Below are positions 38,194-47,981 of a stretch of DNA of 64,000 nucleotides, piece after piece. Source of the DNA: Brevundimonas intermedia (GTDB lineage Bacteria; Pseudomonadota; Alphaproteobacteria; Caulobacterales; Caulobacteraceae); assembly GCF_004614235.1 (NCBI RefSeq), contig NZ_SPVH01000006.1, positions 1,426,001 to 1,490,000 on the forward strand, written 5' to 3'. The translations under genes and the position numbers were made by a program. The notes beneath the pieces were generated by a model. That model was not told the DNA's origin, ran no database searches, and saw only the letters and a program-made list of their open reading frames with translations. Position 1 is the first letter of the stretch. Each line of letters begins with the position of its first letter.

Positions 38194-40220
38194 GCGGCGA
38201 ACCCTCCATCTTCTTTGCGGACGTGAACGAGCGTCAGGGGTCGTTCCTGCGGCGGACCTTCGTGCTGGGCGGGGTATCGGCGCTGGGCATCACGGCCCTG
38301 ATCGGGCGGCTGGGTCAGCTTCAGGTCGTGCAGGCCCAGGAGTATGCGACCCTGTCGTCGCAGAACCAGTTCAACTTCCGCATGGTCCCGCCGCCGCGCG
38401 GCCTGATCAAGGACCGCAACGGCGTCGTCATCGCCGGCAACCGCCCCAGTTTCCGGGTGCTGGTCGTGCGCGACGAGACCAAGGATCTGGACCAGACGCT
38501 GGACCTGCTGGGTCGTTTGCTGCCCGATACGCTGGAGCGTAGGCGCGCCATCATCCGCGACGTCAATGCGGCGTCCAAGTTCAATCCCGTGCCGGTCAAG
38601 AGCGACCTGACCTGGGAAGAGTTCGCCAAGGTCAACCAGTACGCCAACGAGCTGCCGGGCGTGATGGTCGACATGAACGAGGCGCGTTACTATCCGTTCG
38701 GCGGATCGTTCGCCCATGTCATCGGCTATGTGGCCAAGGTGTCGGATCGGGACGTCAAGGCGATCCGCGACAAGGGCGAGCAGCCGCCGGCCCTGTTGTT
38801 CAACCCCAGCTTCCGTATCGGTCGCCAAGGCGTCGAAAAGGCGCTGGATCTGTCGCTGCGCGGCGAGCCGGGCGGCAACAGGGTCGAGGTCGATGCGCGC
38901 GGGCGCGTGGTCGCCGAGGACATCGGCGGATCTCGGCCGGCCGTGCCGGGCAAGGAAGTCATCCTGACGCTGGACGCCGACGTGCAGAACCGGGCGCTTG
39001 AGGTTTTCGGCGACGAGTCCGGGGCCTGTGTCGTCATGGATGTGCGAAACGGCGACATCCTGTGCATGATGTCGGCGCCGTCGTTCGATCCCAACCTGTT
39101 CGTCGGCGGGGTGCCGACCAAGACTTATCGCGCGCTGGCGGACTATGAGCGCAAGCCGTTGCTGGACAAGACGCTGAACGGCACCTTCCCGCCGGGATCG
39201 ACCTTCAAGCCGACGACGGCGTTGGCCTTGCTGGAGGCGGGCGTCGATCCGAACCTGACGGTGTTCTGCTCGGGTTCGTATCGCACCGGCAACCGGACGC
39301 AGCGCTGCTGGGGCCGTCACGGCACCCAGAACATGCACGACGCGATCAAGAACTCCTGCGACGTCTATTTCTATGCCATGTGCAATCGCGCGGGCGTCGA
39401 CAACATCCGCAAGGCCGGCCTGGCCCTGGGCTTCGAGCATGAGTTCGACATCGGTGTGGGCAACCAGCGCAAGGGCCTGTTGCCGTCCACGGAATGGAAG
39501 GCCCGGACCTTCCCGCGCGATCCCGTCTGGCATCCGGGCGAGACGACGTCGGTCGCCATCGGGCAGGGGGCCATCACCGTCAACGCCCTGCAGCTGGCGG
39601 TCATGACCTCGCGCCTGGCGAATGGCAAGAAGCAGCTGCAGCCGCGTCTGATCAAATCGATCGGCGGCGTCGAACAGCCCAGCGGGGCAGAGGCGCCGGA
39701 CCTGCCGTTCGATCCCGCCCACGTCGAATATGTGCGCCAGGGCATGATCGCCGTGGCCAACGACCGTTCCGGCACGGCCTATCGCCAGAGCCAGCTGGGC
39801 CTGGGCGACATTCAGATGGCGGGTAAGACCGGCACGGCCCAGGTCCGCAACTATGGCACCGGCTCACGCAAGAGCGAGATCTGGGCGCTGAAGGACCACA
39901 ATCTGTTCGTGGCCTTCGCGCCGGTCGATGCGCCGAGATACGCCGTCGCCATCATCGTGGAGCACGGCGGCAAGGGCGGAGCGACCGCCGGCGCGCCGCG
40001 CGCCCGCGAAGTGATGCGCACGGTGCTGCTGAAGGATCCCGACATGCGTGCGCGGATCGAGCGGCCGCTGCCGCCCGAACCGACGGGGGCCGCCATCGTC
40101 GAGGACGGCGTCGTCGGCGCCGCGCCCGAGCCGGATGTGGTCGCGACGCCTCAAGCCCCCCGAGCTGCGCCCACGACGACCAGCGGCCCGCGCCCCTATC
40201 TGTCCGAGCCGCGCCGTTGA
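38190..40220 (+). CDS. mrdA: penicillin-binding protein 2
   Basis: A 676-residue transpeptidase of the elongasome. A membrane helix (about 20-45) is followed by the pedestal domain (RGLIKDRNGVVIAGNRPSF) and the transpeptidase domain: nucleophile STFK in FPPGSTFKPTTALALL, SCD in KNSCDVYFYAM, and KTGTA in MAGKTGTAQV. The C-terminal 70 residues (PLPPEPTGAAIVEDG onward) are a Pro/Ala-rich tail. Adjacent rodA encodes the matching glycosyltransferase. Symbol mrdA (PBP2) is preferred over ftsI given the mre context. Confidence 0.95.
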   Translation: MSGEPSIFFADVNERQGSFLRRTFVLGGVSALGITALIGRLGQLQVVQAQEYATLSSQNQFNFRMVPPPRGLIKDRNGVVIAGNRPSFRVLVVRDETKDLDQTLDLLGRLLPDTLERRRAIIRDVNAASKFNPVPVKSDLTWEEFAKVNQYANELPGVMVDMNEARYYPFGGSFAHVIGYVAKVSDRDVKAIRDKGEQPPALLFNPSFRIGRQGVEKALDLSLRGEPGGNRVEVDARGRVVAEDIGGSRPAVPGKEVILTLDADVQNRALEVFGDESGACVVMDVRNGDILCMMSAPSFDPNLFVGGVPTKTYRALADYERKPLLDKTLNGTFPPGSTFKPTTALALLEAGVDPNLTVFCSGSYRTGNRTQRCWGRHGTQNMHDAIKNSCDVYFYAMCNRAGVDNIRKAGLALGFEHEFDIGVGNQRKGLLPSTEWKARTFPRDPVWHPGETTSVAIGQGAITVNALQLAVMTSRLANGKKQLQPRLIKSIGGVEQPSGAEAPDLPFDPAHVEYVRQGMIAVANDRSGTAYRQSQLGLGDIQMAGKTGTAQVRNYGTGSRKSEIWALKDHNLFVAFAPVDAPRYAVAIIVEHGGKGGATAGAPRAREVMRTVLLKDPDMRARIERPLPPEPTGAAIVEDGVVGAAPEPDVVATPQAPRAAPTTTSGPRPYLSEPRR

Positions 40221-41371
40221 CCGCATCGGCCCTTTCACGTCCCGGCGAGCGCGAACGCGTCTCGACCAAGATCGGCCAGATCGACTGGCGGCTGACGGCG
40301 CTTCTGTGCGTCGTGTCCGGCACCGGCGCCCTGATGCTCTATTCCGTGGCGGGTGGGTCGTGGTCGCCTTGGGCGGCGAAGCATCTGATCCGGTTCGGCA
40401 TGTGTCTGGCGCTGATGCTGGCGCTGTCGATGATCAACATCCGCTACTGGTTCGCCTTGGCCTATCCGATCTATGGGATGGCGCTGTTCATGCTGGCGCT
40501 GGTGGAGACGCCGCTGGGCTATACGGCCTTGGGCGCCACGCGATGGCTGGATCTGGGCTTCATACGTCTTCAGCCGTCCGAGATCATGAAGATCGGCGTC
40601 GTGCTGGCCCTGGCGCGCTGGTATCACGGCGCATCGGCCAAGGAGGCGAGTTTCCACTGGAAGCTGATCTTCCCGGTCGGGATCATCGGCCTGCCGTTCC
40701 TGCTGGTGGCGCACCAGCCGGACCTGGGCTCGGCCATGCTGATCGGCATGACGGGAGCGGCGATCATGTTCGTCGCCGGACTGAGCTGGCGGATTATCCT
40801 GCCGTTGATCGTCGCCGCGGCTGTGCTGGTCCCGCCCTATGTCATGTTCGGCATGCACGACTATCAGCGCCACCGGGTGCTGACCTTCCTGAACCCCGAG
40901 GCCGACATGTCGGACAAGGGCTATCAGATCGTGCAGTCCAAGATCGCCATGGGATCGGGCGGACCGCTGGGGCGCGGGTTCGGCCTGGGCAGCCAGAGCC
41001 AGCTGGAGTTCCTGCCCGAGCGCCAGACCGACTTCATCTTCGCCGCCTTCGCCGAGGAGTTCGGCTTCGTGGGCACCTTCACTCTGTTGGCCTGCTATGC
41101 GGCCATCATCCTGATCTCGTTGAGGATCGCGTCGCTGTCGCACAGCCACTTCGGGCGATTGGCGGCGTCGGGGGTGACGGCGACGTTCGCGCTGTATGTG
41201 CTGATCAATGGGGCGATGGTGATGGGGCTGGCGCCCGTGGTGGGCGTGCCGATGCCGCTGCTGTCCTATGGCGGCACCGTCATGCTGACGGTGATGATCG
41301 GGTTCGGCCTGGTGATGGCGACGCGGGTCCACCGCTACGCCGAACTGCCCAAGGGTCATGGGCTGATATGA
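40217..41371 (+). CDS. rodA: SEDS peptidoglycan glycosyltransferase RodA
   Basis: A 384-residue SEDS-family membrane enzyme that polymerises lipid II during elongation. About ten helices are visible. Conserved elements are ALGATRWLDLGFIRLQPSEIMKIG, the catalytic-Asp loop HQPDLGSAML, the long extracellular loop region (YQIVQSKIAMGSGGPLGRGFGLGSQSQLEFLPERQTDFIFAAFAEEFG) and PLLSYGGT. The TTG start at 40217 overlaps the mrdA stop. It ends the mre/rod operon. Confidence 0.94.
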   Translation: MTASALSRPGERERVSTKIGQIDWRLTALLCVVSGTGALMLYSVAGGSWSPWAAKHLIRFGMCLALMLALSMINIRYWFALAYPIYGMALFMLALVETPLGYTALGATRWLDLGFIRLQPSEIMKIGVVLALARWYHGASAKEASFHWKLIFPVGIIGLPFLLVAHQPDLGSAMLIGMTGAAIMFVAGLSWRIILPLIVAAAVLVPPYVMFGMHDYQRHRVLTFLNPEADMSDKGYQIVQSKIAMGSGGPLGRGFGLGSQSQLEFLPERQTDFIFAAFAEEFGFVGTFTLLACYAAIILISLRIASLSHSHFGRLAASGVTATFALYVLINGAMVMGLAPVVGVPMPLLSYGGTVMLTVMIGFGLVMATRVHRYAELPKGHGLI

Positions 41372-41502
41372 CGTTACGTCAGCTAAGTGATCGGCATTCA
41401 GGTTTCGCTTTCTAAGGCGAGGATTTCCCGGATAAGGTCGTTCCCAACGATGTCTCGCATCGGCTCCGGCCGGTCAGCGACGCACGCCATGGGAGACGAT
41501 GG

Positions 41503-42684
41503 ATGACCGATCTGGAGCGATTCCGCGCCGAGACGCGCGCCTGGCTGGAGGCGAACTGCCCGGCCGAATGTCGCGGGCCGATGGCCGACGACGAGATGAT
41601 CTGGGGCGGGCGGGACGCCACGTTCAAGACGCCGGCGCACAGGCTGTGGCTGGAGCGGATGGGGGCGCGCGGCTGGACCGCGCCGGAGTGGCCGGCGGAA
41701 TACGGCGGCGGGGGGCTGAGCCGCGAGGAGGCCAAGGTGCTGGCGTCCGAACTGCGGCGCATCAAGGCGCAACCGGCCCTGGCCAGTTTCGGCGTCTGGA
41801 TGCTGGGCCCGGCGCTGCTGGCCTTCGGGACCGAGGAGCAGAAGAAACGCTTCCTGCCAGAGATCGTGCGCGGCGAGATCCGTTGGTGCCAGGGCTATTC
41901 CGAGCCGGGTGCGGGGTCGGATCTGGCGTCCATTCAGACGCGGGCCGAGGATCGCGGCGACCACTGGATCGTCAATGGCCAGAAGATCTGGACCTCCTAC
42001 GCCGACAAGGCCGACTGGATATTCTGCCTGGTGCGGACGGACCCGGATGCGCCCAAACATCTGGGCATCAGCTTCGTGCTGTTCGACATGAAGACGCCGG
42101 GCGTGACGACGCGGCCGATCACCCTGATCAGCGGCAAGTCGCCCTTCTGCGAGACCTTTTTCGACGACGTGCGGGTAGAGAAGGAAAACCTGGTCGGGAC
42201 GCTGAACCGGGGCTGGGACGTGGCCAAATATCTGTTGGCGCATGAGCGGACGATGATCGGCGCCATGGGCGAGGTCGGCGGCGGGCGGCCCGTGGGGCAG
42301 GTGGCGCTGGACGCCATCGGCGCGGACGAGGCCGGGCGGCTGGACGAGCCGATGCTGCGCGCCCGGATCGCGGATCTGGAGATCGACGCCGCCGCCTTCC
42401 GTCTGGCGATGGAGCGGGTGGGGGATCAGGTGAAGGCCAAACAGGCGCACCCCGCCATCGCATCGATGCTGAAATACTATGGGTCGGAACTGAACAAGCG
42501 CCGCCACGAACTGCTGATGGCGGCGGGCGGGGCCGATGCACTGGAATGGGAAGGCGAGCGGTCGCACGACGGCAAGACAGCCCGCGACTGGCTGCGGACC
42601 AAGGCTAACTCCATCGAGGGCGGCACCAGCGAGGTTCAGCTGAACATCATCGCCAAACACCTGCTGCAACTGCCGGGAGCGTGA
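41503..42684 (+). CDS. acyl-CoA dehydrogenase family protein (subunit 1)
   Basis: A 393-residue flavoprotein. N-terminal helical domain with WLEANCPAECRGP and EWPAEYGGGGLSREEAKV; beta domain with CQGYSEPGAGSDLASIQTRAEDRGDHWIVNGQKIWTSYA (FAD and substrate binding); C-terminal domain ending NSIEGGTSEVQLNIIAKHLL, the FadE-type signature. ATG 41503 follows GGGAG at 7 bases. It is four bases from a second, divergent dehydrogenase gene. It probably oxidises an acyl-CoA of unknown chain length. Confidence 0.9.
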   Translation: MTDLERFRAETRAWLEANCPAECRGPMADDEMIWGGRDATFKTPAHRLWLERMGARGWTAPEWPAEYGGGGLSREEAKVLASELRRIKAQPALASFGVWMLGPALLAFGTEEQKKRFLPEIVRGEIRWCQGYSEPGAGSDLASIQTRAEDRGDHWIVNGQKIWTSYADKADWIFCLVRTDPDAPKHLGISFVLFDMKTPGVTTRPITLISGKSPFCETFFDDVRVEKENLVGTLNRGWDVAKYLLAHERTMIGAMGEVGGGRPVGQVALDAIGADEAGRLDEPMLRARIADLEIDAAAFRLAMERVGDQVKAKQAHPAIASMLKYYGSELNKRRHELLMAAGGADALEWEGERSHDGKTARDWLRTKANSIEGGTSEVQLNIIAKHLLQLPGA

Positions 42685-42688
42685 GACG

Positions 42689-43807
42689 ATGCCGCTGATC
42701 CTGACCGAAGAACAGACGATGTTGCAGGACGCCGCCGACGGCTTCCTGAACGAACAGGCGCCGATTGCCCACCTGCGCAAGCTGCGCAACGACCGCGACG
42801 CCGACGGGGTGTCGCGCGACCTGTGGCGGGCGTTCGGCGAGATGGGTTTCGCCGGCGTCATCATTCCCGAGGCGTTGGGCGGCATGGGGCTGGGCGCCGT
42901 GGAGGCCGGTGTGATCGCCGAGAGCCTGGGGCGCACCCTGACGCCGTCGCCCTATCTCGGGTCGTCGATCCTGTCGGCCAAGGTGCTGATCGAGGGCGGG
43001 TCGCAGGCGCAGCAGGCGTGGCTGCCCAAGATCGCGGCGGGCGAGGCCATTCTGGCGCTGGCGGTGGACGAGGGCGCCAAGCACGCGCCGTCGCGCATCG
43101 CCACGCGAGCCGAGCGGGTCGGAAACGGCTTCAGGCTGAGCGGCGCCAAGGCCTTCGTGCTGGACGGCCATGTTGCGGACGCCCTGATCGTCGCAGCAAC
43201 GGCGGACGAGGGGACGACGCTGTTCCTGGTCGATCCGGCGACGGCGGGCGTCGAGATCGAGCGCACGATGATGGTGGATGCGCACAACGCCGCGCGGGTC
43301 ACGCTGACCGACGTGGCGGTCGATGCGGACGCGGTGATCGGTGCGGTCGGGGGCGGGGAGGCGTTGCTGGACGGGGCGCTGAGCCTGGGGCGGGCCTGCG
43401 CGGCCTCCAGCCTGACGGGCGCCGGCGATCAGGCGTTCAAGACGACGCTGGACTATCTGCGGACCCGCAAACAGTTCGGCAAGCTGATCGGCGAGTTCCA
43501 GGCGCTGCAGCACCGGGCCGCGCATCTGTTCTCCGAGCTGGAGCTGGCCCGCGCGGCGACGATCGGCGCGCAGATCGCCATCGACGAGGGGCGCGAGGGG
43601 GCGTCTCTGGCGGCCTCCATCGCCAAGGCCAAGGCGGGGCGCGTCGCCGAGCTGGCGGTGCAGGAGGCGGTCCAGATGCACGGCGGCGTCGGCATGACCG
43701 ACGAATACGACGTGGGCCTGTTCATGAAGCGGGTGCGGGTGCTGAACGAACTGCTGGGCGACGCCGGTTTCCACGCCGAACGGGTGGCGCGGGCGCAGGG
43801 GTTCTAG
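42689..43807 (+). CDS. acyl-CoA dehydrogenase family protein (subunit 2)
   Basis: A 372-residue acyl-CoA dehydrogenase homologue. Visible are EALGGMGLGAVEAGVIAESLGRTLTPSPYLGSS, DYLRTRKQFGKLIGEFQALQHRAAHLF (flavin-proximal Arg-Lys-Gln-Phe) and the C-terminal VQMHGGVGMTDEYDVGLFMKR. The beta domain lacks the usual TEPxxGSD string (reads VDEGAKHAPSRIATRAE). This pattern of one canonical and one degenerate adjacent gene resembles heteromeric alpha2beta2 FadE pairs described in actinobacteria; here that is inference. Its stop overlaps the convergent Hsp70 gene. Confidence 0.85.
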   Translation: MPLILTEEQTMLQDAADGFLNEQAPIAHLRKLRNDRDADGVSRDLWRAFGEMGFAGVIIPEALGGMGLGAVEAGVIAESLGRTLTPSPYLGSSILSAKVLIEGGSQAQQAWLPKIAAGEAILALAVDEGAKHAPSRIATRAERVGNGFRLSGAKAFVLDGHVADALIVAATADEGTTLFLVDPATAGVEIERTMMVDAHNAARVTLTDVAVDADAVIGAVGGGEALLDGALSLGRACAASSLTGAGDQAFKTTLDYLRTRKQFGKLIGEFQALQHRAAHLFSELELARAATIGAQIAIDEGREGASLAASIAKAKAGRVAELAVQEAVQMHGGVGMTDEYDVGLFMKRVRVLNELLGDAGFHAERVARAQGF

Positions 43808-45135
43808 GTTCGGTTCTGGCCCGCCTTCTCGCTCCACAGGTCCAGATCCGGCTCGCGGCCGATCAGGGCCAGGCCGGCGGCGATGGATTCGAACTCGCCG
43901 CCGGTCTCGATCCGCTCTGAGCCGAAACGGCTCTGGAAGATGGCGCGCACGGCCGGCACGAAGGAGGTGCCGCCGGTCAGGAAGACCCGGTCGATGGTGT
44001 CGGGACCTAGGCCGCTGCGAGCCATGGCCTCGTCCACCGCGCCTTCGATGGCGGCCAGTTCCGGCGCGATCCAGCGTTCGAAATCGGCGCGGGCGACCGG
44101 TTTTTCGATATGGACGCCGCCGGCCTCGAACAGGAAGGTGGCGGTCTCCTCGGCCGACAGGGCCATCTTCAGCGTGGACACGGCGCGGTAGAGGTCGTGA
44201 CCGTGGTTGTCGTCCAGCACCTCGATCAGGCGCTCGATCTTCTCCGGCTCCAAGGCTGTGCGAGCCAGGGAGCGGATGTCGCGCATGTCCCGGGACGCGC
44301 GCAGCAGGGCCAACTGGTCCCAGCGGGCGAAGGCGGAATAATACCGCTGGGGGATCGGCAGCTGCTTGCCGACCGAGCTGTAGAGGCCGCCCTTGCCCAG
44401 TTCGGGCGAGACCAGCTGGTCGATGATTCGATAGTCGAAGGCGTCGCCCGCCACGCCGACGCCCGAACGCGCCAACGGCGTCGAACGCAGGCCGTCATCC
44501 GTCCGTTCGAACCGTATGATGGAGAAGTCGCTGGTGCCGCCGCCGAAATCGGCGACCAGAACCGTCGCGTCCTCCTTTAGCTGACGCGCGAAGTAGAAGG
44601 CCGCGCCGACCGGCTCGTGCGCATAGCGGATGTCGGTGAAGCCCAGCCGTTCGAACGCCGTCTGATAGCGTGACAGGGCCAGGGTCTCGTCAGGATTGCC
44701 GCCTGCGAAGGTGACGGGGCGGCCCACGATCACGGCGGGCGGGGTGCTCGCCAGTTCGTCGCCCGCATGGTGGCGCAGGCGCAGGAGGAAGGCGGCCAGC
44801 AGGTCCTCGAACGCATAGCGACGGTTGTCGATGCGGGTCTCGGTGAAGGCGGCGCTGGCGGCGAAGGTCTTGAACGACTGGATGAAGCGGGTCTCCAGCG
44901 GATCCTCGACATAGGCGGCGATGGCCCAGGGACCGGCCTCGACCACGCGCTCGGGCGGTTCGCCGTCCACGCCCTGATGGATCTGGAAGCTGAGCGCCGA
45001 GCGGAAGGTGGTGGTCTGGCCCTCGACCGCGCCGAAGGTCACCAATCGCGCAACACCGTCCGCATCGGTCAGGGCGACGACCGTATTGGTCGTGCCGAAG
45101 TCGATGCCGATCGTCATCGGTTTCGTCGCCGTCAT
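43804..45135 (-). CDS. Hsp70-family chaperone-like protein, YegD type
   Basis: A 443-residue actin/Hsp70-fold ATPase. Phosphate 1 is GIDFGTTNTVVALTD (about residues 9-23), phosphate 2 is VLVADFGGGTSDFSIIRF (about 192-209), and the adenosine motif is VFLTGGTSFVPAVRAIF. The substrate-binding domain of DnaK is absent, which is typical for YegD-like proteins. GGAG precedes the ATG at 45135. A genomic partner was not identified. Function is unknown beyond probable ATP-dependent chaperone activity. Confidence 0.86.
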   Translation of the reverse strand: MTATKPMTIGIDFGTTNTVVALTDADGVARLVTFGAVEGQTTTFRSALSFQIHQGVDGEPPERVVEAGPWAIAAYVEDPLETRFIQSFKTFAASAAFTETRIDNRRYAFEDLLAAFLLRLRHHAGDELASTPPAVIVGRPVTFAGGNPDETLALSRYQTAFERLGFTDIRYAHEPVGAAFYFARQLKEDATVLVADFGGGTSDFSIIRFERTDDGLRSTPLARSGVGVAGDAFDYRIIDQLVSPELGKGGLYSSVGKQLPIPQRYYSAFARWDQLALLRASRDMRDIRSLARTALEPEKIERLIEVLDDNHGHDLYRAVSTLKMALSAEETATFLFEAGGVHIEKPVARADFERWIAPELAAIEGAVDEAMARSGLGPDTIDRVFLTGGTSFVPAVRAIFQSRFGSERIETGGEFESIAAGLALIGREPDLDLWSEKAGQNRT

Positions 45136-45316
45136 GGCAGGGCTCCAGGCAGGGGAGCCGGGTTCCTAGCGGCAGGCGGGCCAATAGCAAGGGCTAAGTC
45201 GATATACCTCGTCGCTAGGCTCGTGCTAAGATTTTTGCACTGATTGATTTTGAACGTGTGCTTGGAGCGATAACGATCAGCGACGATATCCAACATTTAA
45301 TCCAGAAGGCTTTACT

Positions 45317-46183
45317 TTGACGTGGCTTGACTGGGTCCCGGCCGTGAGCGTCACGTCAGCAGTCGGTGTAGCCTTGGCGTTATTCGGCAAGGACTTCATC
45401 GCGAAACTTGTTGAGGGCGCGGCGAAGCACTCATTCGACCGGCGACTTGAGGACTTCAAAGCAGAGCTGCGTAAAGACGAGGAACGCTTAAAGGCTGAAC
45501 TTCGGGACCACGAAAAGCAACTGGATAGCCTGCGGGATGGGGCCTTACGGGGGCTCGCAGATTCGAACGCACGCCTGGAAGCGCGCAGGCTGCAGGCGAT
45601 TGAGGCAGTATGGAAAGGCGTTGTCGATTTAGGGCCAGTCAAAGCGATTTCGTCCATGACTGGGACAATGAAGATGGACGTGTTTCTTCGTGATGCTGCG
45701 GGCGCGTCACAGAACGCTCGAAACATGCAGTCGTTCGCCGAGGTAATGCTCAAAAGCATGGGGCCCGAGGGCTATAAACATGATGCGACACCCGACCATC
45801 ATCGGCCGTTTATGTCTCCTCAGGTCTGGTCGCTGTTCTCCGCCTATAGGATACTATTAGCTCGCCCGACCTTCATGCTGATGATGGCGAAGTTTGGTCA
45901 GGAGCCAGGCATGCTAGCTCCACCCAACGAGCTGATAAAAATGCTCAAGGCGGCAATGCCAGAGTACGTCAGCTACTTGGATGAATATGGTGAGCCAGCG
46001 CTGCACAATCTCATCCAGCCGCTAGAAGAAAAGCTGCTGGCATCCATCAGAGCCGAACTGAACGGCACAATCGGCGCACTCATGTCGGTGGAGCAGGCTA
46101 AGACCATCACAGATCATGTCGCAAAAATCGATGCCGAGGCCAGGAAGAAGGTCGGTGTTTCTCCGCTTGATGGAGCCAAGTAG
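45317..46183 (+). CDS. uncharacterised membrane-anchored coiled-coil protein
   Basis: A 288-residue protein with no recognised family. The N-terminus (VPAVSVTSAVGVALALFG, 7-24) is one hydrophobic helix. It is followed by a charged coiled coil (about 38-95; RRLEDFKAELRKDEERLKAELRDHEKQLDSLRD) and a mostly helical C-terminal region (100-288). The layout recalls proteins of mobile or defence loci with a membrane helix and a coil, but no catalytic motif is seen. The start TTG 45317 has AAGG 8 bases before. G+C is 50-57% in counted lines, and the gene lies next to a tRNA-Ser, both suggesting acquisition. Confidence 0.65.
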   Translation: MTWLDWVPAVSVTSAVGVALALFGKDFIAKLVEGAAKHSFDRRLEDFKAELRKDEERLKAELRDHEKQLDSLRDGALRGLADSNARLEARRLQAIEAVWKGVVDLGPVKAISSMTGTMKMDVFLRDAAGASQNARNMQSFAEVMLKSMGPEGYKHDATPDHHRPFMSPQVWSLFSAYRILLARPTFMLMMAKFGQEPGMLAPPNELIKMLKAAMPEYVSYLDEYGEPALHNLIQPLEEKLLASIRAELNGTIGALMSVEQAKTITDHVAKIDAEARKKVGVSPLDGAK

Positions 46184-46254
46184 GGCGAAATTCCCACCAT
46201 GTGATTGAGTGACATCCGCCAGCGGCGTTAATTTCTTAGTTAAATCAATATATT

Positions 46255-46344
<90 letters not shown>

Positions 46345-46450
46345 TGCCGTCAGAGCGGAGGCGGACGCCATAGCAGGCGAACGGGTCATTAACCAAAGCG
46401 GAAATGTCTTCGATCATCCTGTTTCTCGTATTCCTTGACGAGGCGGATCG

Positions 46451-47299
46451 ATGACGTGTGGAAAATGGGTGCGCGGCGCCCTGATCCTGGGACTGTTCTC
46501 GCTGCTGGCCGCCTGTTCGACGGCGGGCGGCGCAGGCGTGGGCGGAACGCGGGGCGAGGCGCGCCTGCCTGTGGTCAAGGACCCGGCGCCGATCGTGTCG
46601 GGGACGATGCGGCCGTATCAGGTGCGCGGGCGCTGGTACACGCCCAAGGAACAGCCGGATTACGAAGAGGTCGGGATGGCGTCCTGGTACGGCGACGCCT
46701 TCAACGGGCGGCCGACCTCGACCGGCGAGCGGTTCGACATGCATGCCCTGACGGCGGCGCACAAGACCCTGCCTCTGCCCGGTCTGGTCGAGGTGACGAA
46801 CCTGGACAACGGGCGGCGGCTGGTGGTGCGGATCAACGACCGGGGGCCGTTCGTGGACAGCCGGATCATCGACCTGTCGCGCGAGGCGGCGAATGAGCTG
46901 GGGATGCTGTCGCAGGGCGTGGGGCGGGTGCGGGTGCGCTATCTGGGCCGGGCGCCGCAGCAGGGCGGGGGCACGCTGTTGAGGGCGTCTGCGCCTGCGC
47001 CGCGCGTCTCGGCCCCGGTGAGCGCGCCCGTGAGCCGGCCCGTGTCGGTCGCCGCCGCGCCGGCCGCGCCCGCGGTAGAGGAGGTCTCGATCTATTGGGT
47101 GCAGGCGGGGACCTTCTCGGATCAGGGCGAGGCCCGGCGAATCGCCGACAGCCTGAGCGGCTGGGTGCGGGCCGACCTGAACGGCGGACGGTTCAACGTC
47201 GTGGTGGGGCCGTGGGACAGCGCCAATGCAGCCGAAGCCGCCCGACAGTCGGTCGTGGCGCGGGGTTACGCGGGCGCCCTGTTGATATCCGGCAACTGA
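46451..47299 (+). CDS. rlpA: septal ring lytic transglycosylase RlpA-like, with SPOR domain
   Basis: A 282-residue outer-membrane lipoprotein: signal with lipobox LAAC (Cys22), double-psi beta-barrel RlpA domain (about 72-162; [56 protein letters not shown]), an Ala/Pro/Val linker and a C-terminal SPOR domain (about 210-282; [21 protein letters not shown]) that binds denuded septal glycan. Asp and His of the catalytic [10 protein letters not shown] block are conserved. It precedes tmk by 49 bases. Confidence 0.92.
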   Translation: MTCGKWVRGALILGLFSLLAACSTAGGAGVGGTRGEARLPVVKDPAPIVSGTMRPYQVRGRWYTPKEQPDYEEVGMASWYGDAFNGRPTSTGERFDMHALTAAHKTLPLPGLVEVTNLDNGRRLVVRINDRGPFVDSRIIDLSREAANELGMLSQGVGRVRVRYLGRAPQQGGGTLLRASAPAPRVSAPVSAPVSRPVSVAAAPAAPAVEEVSIYWVQAGTFSDQGEARRIADSLSGWVRADLNGGRFNVVVGPWDSANAAEAARQSVVARGYAGALLISGN

Positions 47300-47348
47300 T
47301 CGCGCTCACGGGCTTGCGCCGGACAGCGCCCGCGCGCCATGAAGGCGC

Positions 47349-47981
47349 GTGACCCGTGGACAATTCATAAGCTTCGAAGGCGGCGAGGGCGCCGGCAAGT
47401 CGACCCAGGTCGGGCGGCTGGTCGCGCGGCTGGAGCCCGTGCTGGGCGAGCGCAAGGTGGTGCGCACCCGCGAGCCGGGCGGATCGAAGGGGGCGGAGGT
47501 GATCCGCAACCTGGTCGTGGCCAATGACGCCGAGCCCTGGTCGGCGATGACCGAGACCCTGTTGATGTACGCCTCGCGTTCGGACCATCTGGAGCGGACC
47601 ATCCGGCCCGCGCTGGCCGCCGGCGACTGGGTGGTGTGCGACCGGTTCGCCGACAGCAGTCGGGCATACCAAGGCGCGGGCGGCGGCGTGGCCCAGAGTT
47701 TCATCGAACAGATCGACGCGGGCGTGGTCGGGGGCGATCAGCCGGACCTGACCCTGGTGTTCGACCTGCCGGTCGAGGTGGGTCTGGAGCGGGCGTTCGG
47801 GCGCGGCCTGTTCGAGACGCGGTTCGAATCCAAGGGCGTCGAATTCCACCAGCGACTGCGCGAGGGCTTCCTGCGCATCGTCGAGGCCAATCCCCAGCGC
47901 TGTGTGCTGATCGATGCGGTGGGGTCGCTGGACGAGGTCGAGGCGCGGGTCTGGCAGGCGGTTCAGGACCGGCTGCTGTGA
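47349..47981 (+). CDS. tmk: thymidylate kinase
   Basis: A 210-residue dTMP kinase for dTTP synthesis. P-loop FEGGEGAGKSTQ (about 9-20), TREPGGSKGAEVIR, and the CDRFADSSRAYQGAGGG block containing the DRY/F-type motif and LID region. GTG 47349 is the only suitable start. The stop overlaps holB as GTGA. Both products serve DNA replication. Confidence 0.95.
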   Translation: MTRGQFISFEGGEGAGKSTQVGRLVARLEPVLGERKVVRTREPGGSKGAEVIRNLVVANDAEPWSAMTETLLMYASRSDHLERTIRPALAAGDWVVCDRFADSSRAYQGAGGGVAQSFIEQIDAGVVGGDQPDLTLVFDLPVEVGLERAFGRGLFETRFESKGVEFHQRLREGFLRIVEANPQRCVLIDAVGSLDEVEARVWQAVQDRLL

